Source of the DNA: Lachnotalea sp. AF33-28
Lineage (GTDB): Bacteria; Bacillota; Clostridia; Lachnospirales; Lachnospiraceae
Assembly: GCF_003477885.1 (NCBI RefSeq)
Contig: NZ_QUEE01000001.1
Span: 434,001 to 498,000 of the forward strand
Direction of reading: 5' to 3'
Length of the DNA: 64,000 nucleotides
Shown here: positions 43,464-51,119 of the stretch, piece by piece
Layout: every line of letters starts with the position of its first letter
Position numbering within the stretch: position 1 is the first letter of the stretch
Made by a program: the position numbers and the translations under genes
Notes under the pieces: generated by a model
The model's database searches: none
Told to the model about the DNA's origin: nothing
The model's input: the letters and a program-made list of their open reading frames with translations, nothing else

Positions 43464-43509
43464 GTTGTCCTCCATTATGCGCATCAGCATACTGACTGCG
43501 CTTATTTAT

Positions 43510-44790
43510 TCACCTTTGCGGCAGGCAATACTCTTTTGTCAGACTCATAAGCATCCGGCACCCGAAGAAAAAGGAATCCACGGTTATGCTTTCGTTAGGG
43601 CCGTGGACCTTGGGCAGAATCTCATTGAAGCTGTCCTCCATCCGTACCGGCGAGAACCCGTACACCATACTGTCCTCGCTGCCATAGAAACGTCCGTCCG
43701 TCCTGCCCAGTGCCAGCATCGGCAGCACCCGGCAGGGAAAGCCATGCCTTCCGGCAAATGTTTCCGCCTTCTGTATCAGATCCAAAAGCATGGAATTCTC
43801 CTCATTGCTTTCAAATCCCTTCTCAAAATTCACTATCTCATAGCTGACCTGGCATCCCTCCAGCGCGCGGTCCAGAAATGAGCATATCTCCTCACATCCA
43901 GCGTAAGGCAGCACCTTCATTTCCAGCGTGACCTCACAGGAGGAAGGCACCACATTGCTGCGCTGGCCGATCCGGTAATTGCGCATCCCTATGCTGCTTT
44001 CTCCGGCATACTGCCACAGGGCTTCTGCCAGAGGATTGTCAATCCGGTCGGTGCCGAGGATTTTCTCCATCAGGCAGCGGATGCGCCTGCTTCCGACGGA
44101 CAGCTCCTTTTCTCTGGCAAAAATACTTTTCAGGGCCTCTGCCATCTTAAGCACGGCCTGGTCCCCGCCCGGCGCGCTGGCATGGCTGCCCTGCCCCCTG
44201 GCGGTGAGCTTCACGCTGCAGATGCCCTTTTCACCAACGGTCATCATTAAATAATTCTGGCCGTTAATCCGCATCGGAAAGCCTCCGCCTTCATTGATCA
44301 CAATGCTGCCGTGAAAGAGTTCCGGCCTCACTTCCTTTAAATACCCCATTCCGAAAGCGCTGCCGCCTTCCTCATCGATCGTCGCTACAAACCAGACATC
44401 TCTGTTTAATTCCTTCTGCCGCAGCTTCAGCTCCAGAAACGCATAAAGCTCCATAACGGTCAGCTGTTTGGTATCCAGCGTGCCCCGGCCGTGTATCCGG
44501 CCGCCCGCTGTAACGCCGCCAAAGGGGTCCTGCTGCCATTTTGCCGGATCCGCCGCCACCACATCGATATGGGAGATCAGCATCATCGGAGGCTCCACAG
44601 GATCAGAGGCCTTCAGACAGGCCAGCAGATTGGGCCTGTCGGGCGTCTTTGCCACGATTTCACAGGGAATGCCCGCCTCTTCCAGTATATTCTTCAAAAA
44701 ATCACAGGCTGCCTTTTCGCCTTCACTCGCGGTTACCGACGGAATTCGAATCAGGTCAGCAAATACTTTTCCGGCTTGCTCCAGTTCCAT
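43510..44790 (-). CDS. M20-family metallopeptidase (ArgE/DapE type, 426 aa)
   Basis: Zinc ligands and catalytic residues are visible: His and Asp in I-S-H-I-D-V-V, Asp in G-R-G-T-L-D-T-K-Q, the Glu pair in D-E-E-G-G-S-A-F, and Glu in N-E-G-G-G-F-P. A lid domain lies in the middle. It acts on peptide or N-acyl amino acid bonds in the cytoplasm. It is paralogous to the M20 protein at 46133-47449. The gene begins just after the stop of the M24 gene upstream, with AGAGAGGG as site. Confidence 0.9.
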   Translation of the reverse strand: MELEQAGKVFADLIRIPSVTASEGEKAACDFLKNILEEAGIPCEIVAKTPDRPNLLACLKASDPVEPPMMLISHIDVVAADPAKWQQDPFGGVTAGGRIHGRGTLDTKQLTVMELYAFLELKLRQKELNRDVWFVATIDEEGGSAFGMGYLKEVRPELFHGSIVINEGGGFPMRINGQNYLMMTVGEKGICSVKLTARGQGSHASAPGGDQAVLKMAEALKSIFAREKELSVGSRRIRCLMEKILGTDRIDNPLAEALWQYAGESSIGMRNYRIGQRSNVVPSSCEVTLEMKVLPYAGCEEICSFLDRALEGCQVSYEIVNFEKGFESNEENSMLLDLIQKAETFAGRHGFPCRVLPMLALGRTDGRFYGSEDSMVYGFSPVRMEDSFNEILPKVHGPNESITVDSFFFGCRMLMSLTKEYCLPQR

Positions 44791-44793
44791 GGG

Positions 44794-45996
44794 TCAGCCC
44801 TCTCTGTAAGGGATTTCAACAATCTGGGTCTGGCGTTTGCTGATCAAGCGGCAGCCGTCATCCGTCAGGATCACATTGTCCTCCACAATCGCGCAGGGAA
44901 GGCCGCCGTCCTGCAGCACTGTGGGCTCCAGCGCATAGATTTCGTTTTTCCTAAGCACCCCGCACATTGCCTTTTTGCTCTTATGAGGCCCCAGCACCGT
45001 CCCGCCGTCGTGGCATTCCAGACCCACCTGATGGCCCACGGAATGGGGGATGTTGGGATATCCGCTGTCCAGTATGGACTGTCTGCCCACCGCATCCACT
45101 TCGTAGCCCTTCATGCCGGGCTTGATCACTTTCAGCACTTCGCCCACCGCCTTAATAGCGGAATCCACACAGTGCTTCACATCCGCCGGCGCGTGCTCCT
45201 CACCGGGCTTCAGGAAATACATGGTGCGGGCGATATCTGAGGTATATCCGTTATAACGGCAGCTGAAATCGATTACCAGCATATCGCCGGGCTTAATCAC
45301 ATTCTTCGGGGAGGACTTTCTGTGCGACATGCCGCATCTTACCAGAAGCACCATAGGATATTCGTCCGGCTCGCCAATGCCGTTGACACAGCCCCGTTTT
45401 GCCAGTTCATCCAGCATCAGCTGCCCCACATCCGCTTCGCTCATGCCCACATGGATCTTACTAAACACCTCATCATAAATATCCGTGGTGATCCGGCTGC
45501 ACTCCTGCATGATCTCCACTTCACTGGGAGTTTTAACAGCTCTTAAATACTCCAGCATATCAAAACTGCTGGTCTGAACGCGCTCCATCGTCTCCTTGCC
45601 GATGCAGCCGCAAAGCTTGCTATAAAGCCCTTTGGACAGCCCGTCACAGCGGTCGTCTTCGGCAGTCATATTAAGAGCCAGCTTCTTTACATCCGCCGCG
45701 TCATAGATCTTTTTAAATTCTCCCATAATGGTGTCGGCAGTTACGGCTGTCACTCTGGCATACAGGCCGGAATCCTTAAGCGCTGCCACATCGGACTCAT
45801 CCGCCAGCGCCACATGCTGCCCGTCCTTTGCGATCACGAACAGGACTTCATTCTGCAGCCCCGCGTTGAACAGCAGCTCCAGAGAGGGGTCCTGTTTTCT
45901 TCTGGAGTATACCACCCACATATCCACTCCGTTTTCCGCCATCAGCTTTACCGCCTGATCCAGCTTTTCCCTCGCCACTTCATTTCTGTTGATCAT
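44794..45996 (-). CDS. M24-family peptidase (400 aa)
   Basis: A creatinase-like N-terminal domain (about 1-165) and an M24 catalytic domain are present. Metal ligands are visible: Asp in M-L-V-I-D-F-S and Y-T-S-D-I-A-R-T, His in S-V-G-H-Q-V-G-L-E, Glu in A-L-E-P-T-V and Glu in I-V-E-D-N-V-I-L. It is an aminopeptidase or dipeptidase of the Xaa-Pro group. The start ATG 45996 has AAAGGATGG, with two full and one partial family-A repeats upstream. Confidence 0.9.
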   Translation of the reverse strand: MINRNEVAREKLDQAVKLMAENGVDMWVVYSRRKQDPSLELLFNAGLQNEVLFVIAKDGQHVALADESDVAALKDSGLYARVTAVTADTIMGEFKKIYDAADVKKLALNMTAEDDRCDGLSKGLYSKLCGCIGKETMERVQTSSFDMLEYLRAVKTPSEVEIMQECSRITTDIYDEVFSKIHVGMSEADVGQLMLDELAKRGCVNGIGEPDEYPMVLLVRCGMSHRKSSPKNVIKPGDMLVIDFSCRYNGYTSDIARTMYFLKPGEEHAPADVKHCVDSAIKAVGEVLKVIKPGMKGYEVDAVGRQSILDSGYPNIPHSVGHQVGLECHDGGTVLGPHKSKKAMCGVLRKNEIYALEPTVLQDGGLPCAIVEDNVILTDDGCRLISKRQTQIVEIPYREG

Positions 45997-46015
45997 TGCT
46001 TTCCCATCCTTTCTA

Positions 46016-46148
46016 ATGTCACCAACCGAAGGTTGATGACCTTCGCGCTCATCAGAGCGCTTCCTCTTTCTAATGTCACCAACCGGAGGTTGATGACCTT
46101 CGCGCTCATCAGAGCGCTCCCTTATTCTAATGTCACCGGCCAGAGGTT
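46016..46148 (-). repeat. Family-A two-hairpin repeats, tandem copies 9, 10 and partial 11
   Basis: Copies at 46016-46067 and 46073-46124 have stem 1 changed to caacc/ggttg and stem 2 changed to gcgctc/gagcgc. Both are compensatory relative to other copies, evidence that the paired structure is kept. Copy 11 (46130-46148) has lost its second hairpin and is fused to the end of the upstream M20 gene, whose stop codon TGA (46133-46135) belongs to the repeat. Copy 9 ends 19 bases before the M24 start codon. Confidence 0.85.
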
Positions 46149-47449
46149 ACGCAGTCCGCCACCGCAGCCGTCAGAATGCGGCTTCCCAGACCCACCGAGT
46201 CTCTGTGTATTCTTTCATTGCGCCCATGTACCATGAGCACCGCGCTGTCAAAGGTCATATCCCAGTCATAAACCGGACTGTAGCCATATACTCTGGCCGA
46301 AAGGGGCACGAGAAAACGTCCGTCACTGGAACCCATGGATATAAACGGGAGGAACTCTGTCCTGCCGTCTGAAAACTCCGCCTTTGTGCATTTGGACAGG
46401 GCGGCGGGCAGACTGCCTTCCACAACGCTTTCATAGCCTTCGCTGAAGGATTCCACCTCATAGGAGGCATCATACATCCTTGCCAGCTCTCCCGCCACGC
46501 GCTCCAGATAATCCCGCCCGTAGCCCGGCAGCAGCCTTACATCCGCTGTAACCACGGTCTCATTCACGTTCTTTCCCTCGATCACGGTAACCGTCATCGT
46601 GTTCTGCTGCATGGCCTTTAATATCTTGTTCATAAACGGAGACAGGGACCGAGACAGCTCCTCTTCGCTCTTTGCCCCCGCCGCTTTCATCAGGCGTTCC
46701 AAAAACAGTCTCACAGTCTCAAGCCGTCTGCTTTCCAGCTCCATGCCGCCGATATGTTTCACCAAATCCATGGCCCTTACAACTCCGTCCCCGCTGGTAA
46801 AAAAGGGCCCGTTTCCTTCCTTAGCCTTTACATGAAACTTCACAGTAGCCGCCCCTTTTTGTCCCGATTCACACAGATAGAATCTGGAACCGCCGACGAG
46901 AACCGGAAATCCTCCGCCCTCGCTGATCACTTCGCTGTGTTCAAACAGTGCCCGCCCGGTGATCCTTTCGTCTTTCAGGGTAACCTCTCCCTGCAGCAGC
47001 GCCTTCAGCCCACACTCGCTTCCGCTCTCCTCGTCGCAGGTCACGACCAGGTAAACATCCCGGTTCTGATCTTTTTGCAGGGTTTTCAGATTCAAAAACG
47101 CAGCCAGCTCCATCACCGTCAGCTGCTTTGTATCCACCGTCCCTCTTCCATAGATATATCCGTCTATCTCTCTGGCTTCAAAGGGAGGGCAGGTCCATTC
47201 CGACGGATCGGCTCCCACCACATCGATATGGCTTAAGAGAATCAGGTTGGGGCCTTTTACCGCCCGGGCGGCAGGTATGCATGCCACGAGATTCCCTCTT
47301 CCGTTTGCTGTTTCCTGTATACAGGATGCGATCTGTTCTCTGTCAAGAAGTGTCTTTATGTACCGCAGCGCCTCCTGCTCATTGCCCGGAGGATTCGTGG
47401 TGTCAATCCTCACCAGGTCTTTCAGACATTCCACAGGGTCAAATTTCAT
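46133..47449 (-). CDS. M20-family metallopeptidase (438 aa)
   Basis: Same family as the 426-aa protein downstream, with L-L-S-H-I-D-V-V, G-R-G-T-V-D-T-K-Q, D-E-E-S-G-S-E-C-G and S-E-G-G-G-F-P metal and catalytic motifs. The start ATG 47449 (GGGAG five bases upstream) is preferred over the upstream frame opening at 47491. The C-terminal residues T-S-G-R and the stop codon derive from a partial family-A repeat, so the original end of the gene was probably replaced. Confidence 0.88.
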   Translation of the reverse strand: MKFDPVECLKDLVRIDTTNPPGNEQEALRYIKTLLDREQIASCIQETANGRGNLVACIPAARAVKGPNLILLSHIDVVGADPSEWTCPPFEAREIDGYIYGRGTVDTKQLTVMELAAFLNLKTLQKDQNRDVYLVVTCDEESGSECGLKALLQGEVTLKDERITGRALFEHSEVISEGGGFPVLVGGSRFYLCESGQKGAATVKFHVKAKEGNGPFFTSGDGVVRAMDLVKHIGGMELESRRLETVRLFLERLMKAAGAKSEEELSRSLSPFMNKILKAMQQNTMTVTVIEGKNVNETVVTADVRLLPGYGRDYLERVAGELARMYDASYEVESFSEGYESVVEGSLPAALSKCTKAEFSDGRTEFLPFISMGSSDGRFLVPLSARVYGYSPVYDWDMTFDSAVLMVHGRNERIHRDSVGLGSRILTAAVADCVTSGR

Positions 47450-47538
47450 ATATGCTCCCATCTGCCGGCGTCCTTTAAACACCCGCAACACAATTCTCGC
47501 TCTTTTGGCACAAAAGGCCGTAAAACCGCCTCATAAAG

Positions 47539-47577
47539 GAAATACGAAAAGGACCGTGACGATCCTTTTCGTATTTC
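47539..47577 (-). terminator. 15-bp perfect hairpin after the binding-protein gene
   Basis: Arms gaaatacgaaaagga (47539-47553) and its exact complement (47563-47577) lie ten bases after the binding-protein stop codon. Only CCTTT follows on the minus strand, so partial termination or 3'-end protection is likely, leaving more mRNA for the binding protein than for the downstream genes. Confidence 0.7.
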
Positions 47578-47587
47578 GAAAGGCTTT

Positions 47588-49270
47588 TTATTCTGCCATG
47601 TTCCACTTCTCGATCTGATATGTGATGCCGCGGAAATCAACAGCAAAATTCTGTACCTTATCGCTTACGCCTACGATACTGATATTGCAGTAAAGCGGAA
47701 TCCAGGGAATATCATCGGAAACAATCTTTGCAATTTTATGGTAACATTCTTCTCTGGCCGACTGCTCTGTAGTTTGAATGGATTCCTCAAACAGCTTATC
47801 CACCTCCGGGTTGGAGTATGTGATAAAGTTCATGCCGTTGGGCGGGCAGTACTGGGACTGTAAATACGTTCTGTATTCATCCGGATCCACCTCAACGCCG
47901 AAGCCCAGCGTATACATATCAAAATCATCCGCCGTCACCGCTCTCGGATTGCCGTCCGCATCATTGGGAAGCAGTCTGGTAAATGCCAGTGTCGAGAAAT
48001 CCTGCTCACGGATTTCCACCTTGATGCCGATGGCCTGCCATGCCTGCTGTACCAGCTGGGACATATCCGCCGCAGCCTGTCCTTTGGTCACCATATCATA
48101 GGTGAACATAAGCATCTTGCCGTCCTTCTCATAGAAACCGGTAGACGCGTTCTTCGTATATCCGGCTTCCTGAAGGAGTGACTCAGCCTTAGCAGGATCA
48201 TAGGGGTAGGAGGTTACATCGTCGGTGTGGGACCAGTGCGTGGTGGGGAAAATATCATCGGTGGCGCTGGCGTATTCCCCATATACGGTCTTGATCATCT
48301 TCTCTTTGTCAAGAGCATAGGACAGGGCCTGGCGAACCTTTATATCTTTCAGGTTTTCGTTGAGCTGGTTCAGACCGATATAGTACATGTTCATGGTCTC
48401 ATAGGTTACGGCGCTGGCTCCGTCGGTGCTGTCGAGCATATCAATCTCGGAAGATTCTATGGATTCCACCACATCCACCTCGCCGTTGATCAGCGCTGCG
48501 GTCAGCGTGGTCGCATCCCCAAATTTGTAATATACGGTATCGATGCTGGGCTGGTTTCCGAAATAGTCAGGATTCTTCTCCAGCTGAATATACTGGCCGG
48601 ACTCCCATTTCACAAATTTATACTTGCCGGTTCCTACAGGAGCGCGGTTAAAGTCCATCTTATCCCATTCTCCGGGAGCCGTATCCTTTAACAGATGCTC
48701 CGGCAGAATATATGTATACAGCTGTGCGATAAATGCCGCGTTTGCCTCGGTCAGTTCAAAGGTTACGGTGTAGTCGTCCACTTTCTGGATGCCGGCTACG
48801 CTGTCCGCGGTGCCCGCCTTATATTCCTCCGCTCCTACAACAGATGAAACACGTGTGTCCATGCCTCCGATATAGCTGGGATCTGCGAGTGAAGTGAATG
48901 TAAATACGACATCATCGGCTGTGAACGGCTCCCCGTCATGCCATTTCGCATTTTCTACCAGATGTACGGTATACAGTTTACCGTCATCGGAGATCTCCCA
49001 GTTCTTAGCCAGGCGTCCTTCGAACTCAAGGCTCTCTGTGGGGGATACCAGCGGATCAAAAATCATGCACTGTACATTGCTGTCCGGTGTTCTTGGAAAC
49101 AGCGTGGGATTCAGGTTCGCCACTTCGGAAACCTGTCCGATTGTAATGCTGCTGGAACCGCCGGTGCTGCCCTGTCCCTCAGTGCCGTTTCCGGATGTTC
49201 CCGCCGAACATGCAGTCAGCATCATGCTTAACGCTAACAGTATCGCGAGTAGAGATTTACTCTTTTTCAT
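47588..49270 (-). CDS. Peptide-binding lipoprotein, DppA/OppA family (560 aa)
   Basis: A lipoprotein signal peptide with lipobox L-T-A-C (Cys21) and a Gly/Ser/Thr-rich linker precede a family-5 solute-binding domain (V-S-E-V-A-N-L-N-P-T-L-F and W-H-D-G-E-P-F-T-A-D-D-V-V-F-T). It captures peptides at the cell surface for the DppBCDF importer downstream. ATG 49270 has AAGGAGG at a better distance than the ATG two codons earlier. It is the first gene of the operon. Confidence 0.93.
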   Translation of the reverse strand: MKKSKSLLAILLALSMMLTACSAGTSGNGTEGQGSTGGSSSITIGQVSEVANLNPTLFPRTPDSNVQCMIFDPLVSPTESLEFEGRLAKNWEISDDGKLYTVHLVENAKWHDGEPFTADDVVFTFTSLADPSYIGGMDTRVSSVVGAEEYKAGTADSVAGIQKVDDYTVTFELTEANAAFIAQLYTYILPEHLLKDTAPGEWDKMDFNRAPVGTGKYKFVKWESGQYIQLEKNPDYFGNQPSIDTVYYKFGDATTLTAALINGEVDVVESIESSEIDMLDSTDGASAVTYETMNMYYIGLNQLNENLKDIKVRQALSYALDKEKMIKTVYGEYASATDDIFPTTHWSHTDDVTSYPYDPAKAESLLQEAGYTKNASTGFYEKDGKMLMFTYDMVTKGQAAADMSQLVQQAWQAIGIKVEIREQDFSTLAFTRLLPNDADGNPRAVTADDFDMYTLGFGVEVDPDEYRTYLQSQYCPPNGMNFITYSNPEVDKLFEESIQTTEQSAREECYHKIAKIVSDDIPWIPLYCNISIVGVSDKVQNFAVDFRGITYQIEKWNMAE

Positions 49271-49288
49271 ATACATTCCTCCTTATCT

Positions 49289-49338
49289 TGTCACCAGCCG
49301 CAGGCTGATGACCCGCGCACACTTTAGTGTGACTCCTC
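49289..49338 (-). repeat. Family-A two-hairpin repeat, copy 12
   Basis: Both stems are present (cagcc/ggctg; cacac/gtgtg). It ends 18 bases before the start codon of the peptide-binding protein, directly upstream of its AAGGAGG site. Confidence 0.85.
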
Positions 49339-49417
49339 TCTTTTTGCGGGTAAGCCGGGAAGCAGTAAAAGCGGATCAATAAAACTTTATCGCTTCATTG
49401 TGATATAGTCCTAAGTT

Positions 49418-49456
49418 AAAAAAAATGCAGAATAGGACGGTTATCCTCCCTTCTGC
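49418..49456 (-). terminator. Attenuator-like terminator in the peptide-operon leader
   Basis: On the minus strand GCAGAA (49451-49456) pairs with TTCTGC (49427-49432), with an inner GGA/TCC, followed by eight T residues (49418-49425). It lies only about 15 bases after the start point predicted from the promoter at 49478-49506 and about 150 bases ahead of the binding-protein gene. Transcription would stop early unless something prevents the hairpin. Confidence 0.7.
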
Positions 49457-49477
49457 TCCCTTGCATTTATGGGTTTT

Positions 49478-49506
49478 ATTTTACCAACAAGGTTTTTGTA
49501 TGTCAA
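49478..49506 (-). promoter_or_regulatory. Promoter of the peptide-uptake operon
   Basis: On the minus strand TTGACA (49501-49506) and TAAAAT (49478-49483) are exactly 17 bases apart. The gap 49271-49642 otherwise holds only the attenuator, one family-A repeat and the terminator of the deaminase gene. Confidence 0.8.
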
Positions 49507-49587
49507 GCAATTTTTGAACATTTCAAAAAAATCTACACTTTGCACAGCGAACACCTGATTTTGCCGCGCGGACACAAACTTATGCCG

Positions 49588-49627
49588 AAAAAAGGCCTGT
49601 CCTGCCGGGTTACGGCAGTCAGGCCTG
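49588..49627 (-). terminator. Terminator of the Sua5-deaminase operon
   Basis: Outer arms aggcctg (49593-49599) and caggcct (49620-49626), with an inner ctgccg/cggcag pairing, are followed on the minus strand by TTTTTT. It lies 16 bases after the deaminase stop codon. Confidence 0.8.
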
Positions 49628-49642
49628 ATCAGCTGTTGCTGT

Positions 49643-50131
49643 CTACAGTTCAATTGTGATTGTTCTTCCGGTCCGATTGTGCTGATAATAGCGCACGCCG
49701 GCGGCATCCATCATCCTCTTGGACGCCTTAACTGCGGAGGTATCGGCATACTTATCGTCAAAGTAAACCACCGTCTTGATGCCTGCCTGTATGATCGCCT
49801 TGGCGCATTCGTTGCACGGAAACAGCGTCACATACAGCTTGCTGCCCTCCAGGCTGCCCCCGCGGTAATTCAGGATCGCATTGAGTTCGCTGTGAGTGGT
49901 ATAGAAGTACTTATTATCGTAGGGATCGTCTTCCCCTTTGCCCCATGGGAACTCGTCATCGGAACAGCCCTTGGGAAATCCATTGTAGCCCATGGAAAGG
50001 ATCTTGTTGTCCGCGCTGACGATACAGGCGCCCACCTGTGTGCTGGGATCCTTTGACCGCTGTCCCGACAGCATGGCAACCCCCATAAAATATTCATCCC
50101 AGCTGATATAATCATTTCGCTTCACTGTCAT
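49643..50131 (-). CDS. dCMP deaminase, ComEB type (162 aa)
   Basis: Zinc-dependent cytidine/deoxycytidylate deaminase. The ligands are in H-S-E-L-N-A-I-L and P-C-N-E-C; the N-terminus S-W-D-E-Y-F-M-G-V-A-M is typical of dCMP deaminases. It converts dCMP to dUMP for thymidylate synthesis. The site GGAGGAGG precedes ATG 50131. Last gene of its operon. Confidence 0.92.
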   Translation of the reverse strand: MTVKRNDYISWDEYFMGVAMLSGQRSKDPSTQVGACIVSADNKILSMGYNGFPKGCSDDEFPWGKGEDDPYDNKYFYTTHSELNAILNYRGGSLEGSKLYVTLFPCNECAKAIIQAGIKTVVYFDDKYADTSAVKASKRMMDAAGVRYYQHNRTGRTITIEL

Positions 50132-50168
50132 AGCCTCCTCCGTTTCCTTTTGCGCCAGCCGGCAGTCA

Positions 50169-50597
50169 TCAGCCCTCTATCTTTGCAATACGCCTCATAT
50201 GGCGCTCATCCCCCGAAAACGGAGTGTGCAGGAAGGTATCCACGATCATGACGGCCAGTCCCGGCCCCACAACGCGCCCTCCCATCGCCAGGATATTGGC
50301 ATCGTTGTGCTCTCTGGTGGCCTGCGCGCTGAAACAGTCATGGCAGAGCGCGGCACGGATTCCTTTCACTTTATTTGCCGCGATGGAAATGCCAATGCCG
50401 GTGCCGCAGATCAATATGCCCTTTTCATAGGTGCCGTCCGCCACCCCCTGGGCCACAGGTCTGGCGATATCAGGATAATCCACGGCATTCTCATTGTAGC
50501 AGCCAAAATCCCTGTATTCAATTCCCTGGCTGTCCAGATATGCCAGAATCTCCTGTTTCAATACATATCCGCCATGGTCACTTCCTATTGCAATCAT
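50169..50597 (-). CDS. rpiB: Ribose-5-phosphate isomerase B (142 aa)
   Basis: Standard-length RpiB with G-S-D-H-G-G-Y at the N-terminus, the catalytic Cys in I-L-I-C-G-T-G-I-G-I-S and R-E-H-N-D-A-N near residue 105. It interconverts ribose 5-phosphate and ribulose 5-phosphate. The start codon overlaps the stop of the phosphatase gene by four bases (ATGA). Confidence 0.92.
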   Translation of the reverse strand: MIAIGSDHGGYVLKQEILAYLDSQGIEYRDFGCYNENAVDYPDIARPVAQGVADGTYEKGILICGTGIGISIAANKVKGIRAALCHDCFSAQATREHNDANILAMGGRVVGPGLAVMIVDTFLHTPFSGDERHMRRIAKIEG

Positions 50598-51052
50598 TCT
50601 TTCTCCTCCTGTTTAAACAGTATTTCCGCAATCATCTTTACAAGCAGATCCATGTGCTCATAGAGCATACCGTATTCGGTAAGGGCTCCATGGACCTCCA
50701 AAACATCGCCCTTCTGTCCGGTAAACGCACGGACAGTGGACACATCGGCCTTATTGCCGAACTGTTCTATGACGGAAACAGCTTCCTTTTCAGTCATGGT
50801 CAGAACCAGAGTATCCGCTGTCAGATCCTCCGCCGAAAGCGGTATGGAAAATTCTCTGTCCACTTCCAGGCGGTTGCTCTTAAGCACCGCGATGGCCTTG
50901 GGATTCATGGGTTCCGGAAACAGCACCACCAGGCCTCTGGACAGGACTTCCAGCTCATGGCTTCCCCTGATACTTTTAAAAATCGCCTCCGCCATAATGC
51001 TGCGGCAGGTATTCTCCGTACAGACAAAAATCAACTTCTTATAGGACTTCAT
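50594..51052 (-). CDS. Low-molecular-weight protein tyrosine/arginine phosphatase family (152 aa)
   Basis: The P-loop is C-T-E-N-T-C-R-S near residues 11-18, which holds the catalytic Cys and Arg. The usual D-P motif near residue 118 is here D-V, with Asp kept. YwlE, which occupies the same place between Sua5 and RpiB in Bacillus, is a protein arginine phosphatase; whether this protein removes phosphate from arginine or tyrosine cannot be told. Site GGGGAG precedes ATG 51052. Confidence 0.83.
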   Translation of the reverse strand: MKSYKKLIFVCTENTCRSIMAEAIFKSIRGSHELEVLSRGLVVLFPEPMNPKAIAVLKSNRLEVDREFSIPLSAEDLTADTLVLTMTEKEAVSVIEQFGNKADVSTVRAFTGQKGDVLEVHGALTEYGMLYEHMDLLVKMIAEILFKQEEKE

Positions 51053-51119
51053 ACTGTCTCCCCACTTAAGTGCGATTCATTCCTCCGCCTATAGAAGCGT
51101 GGAATCCTCATTTATTTTA

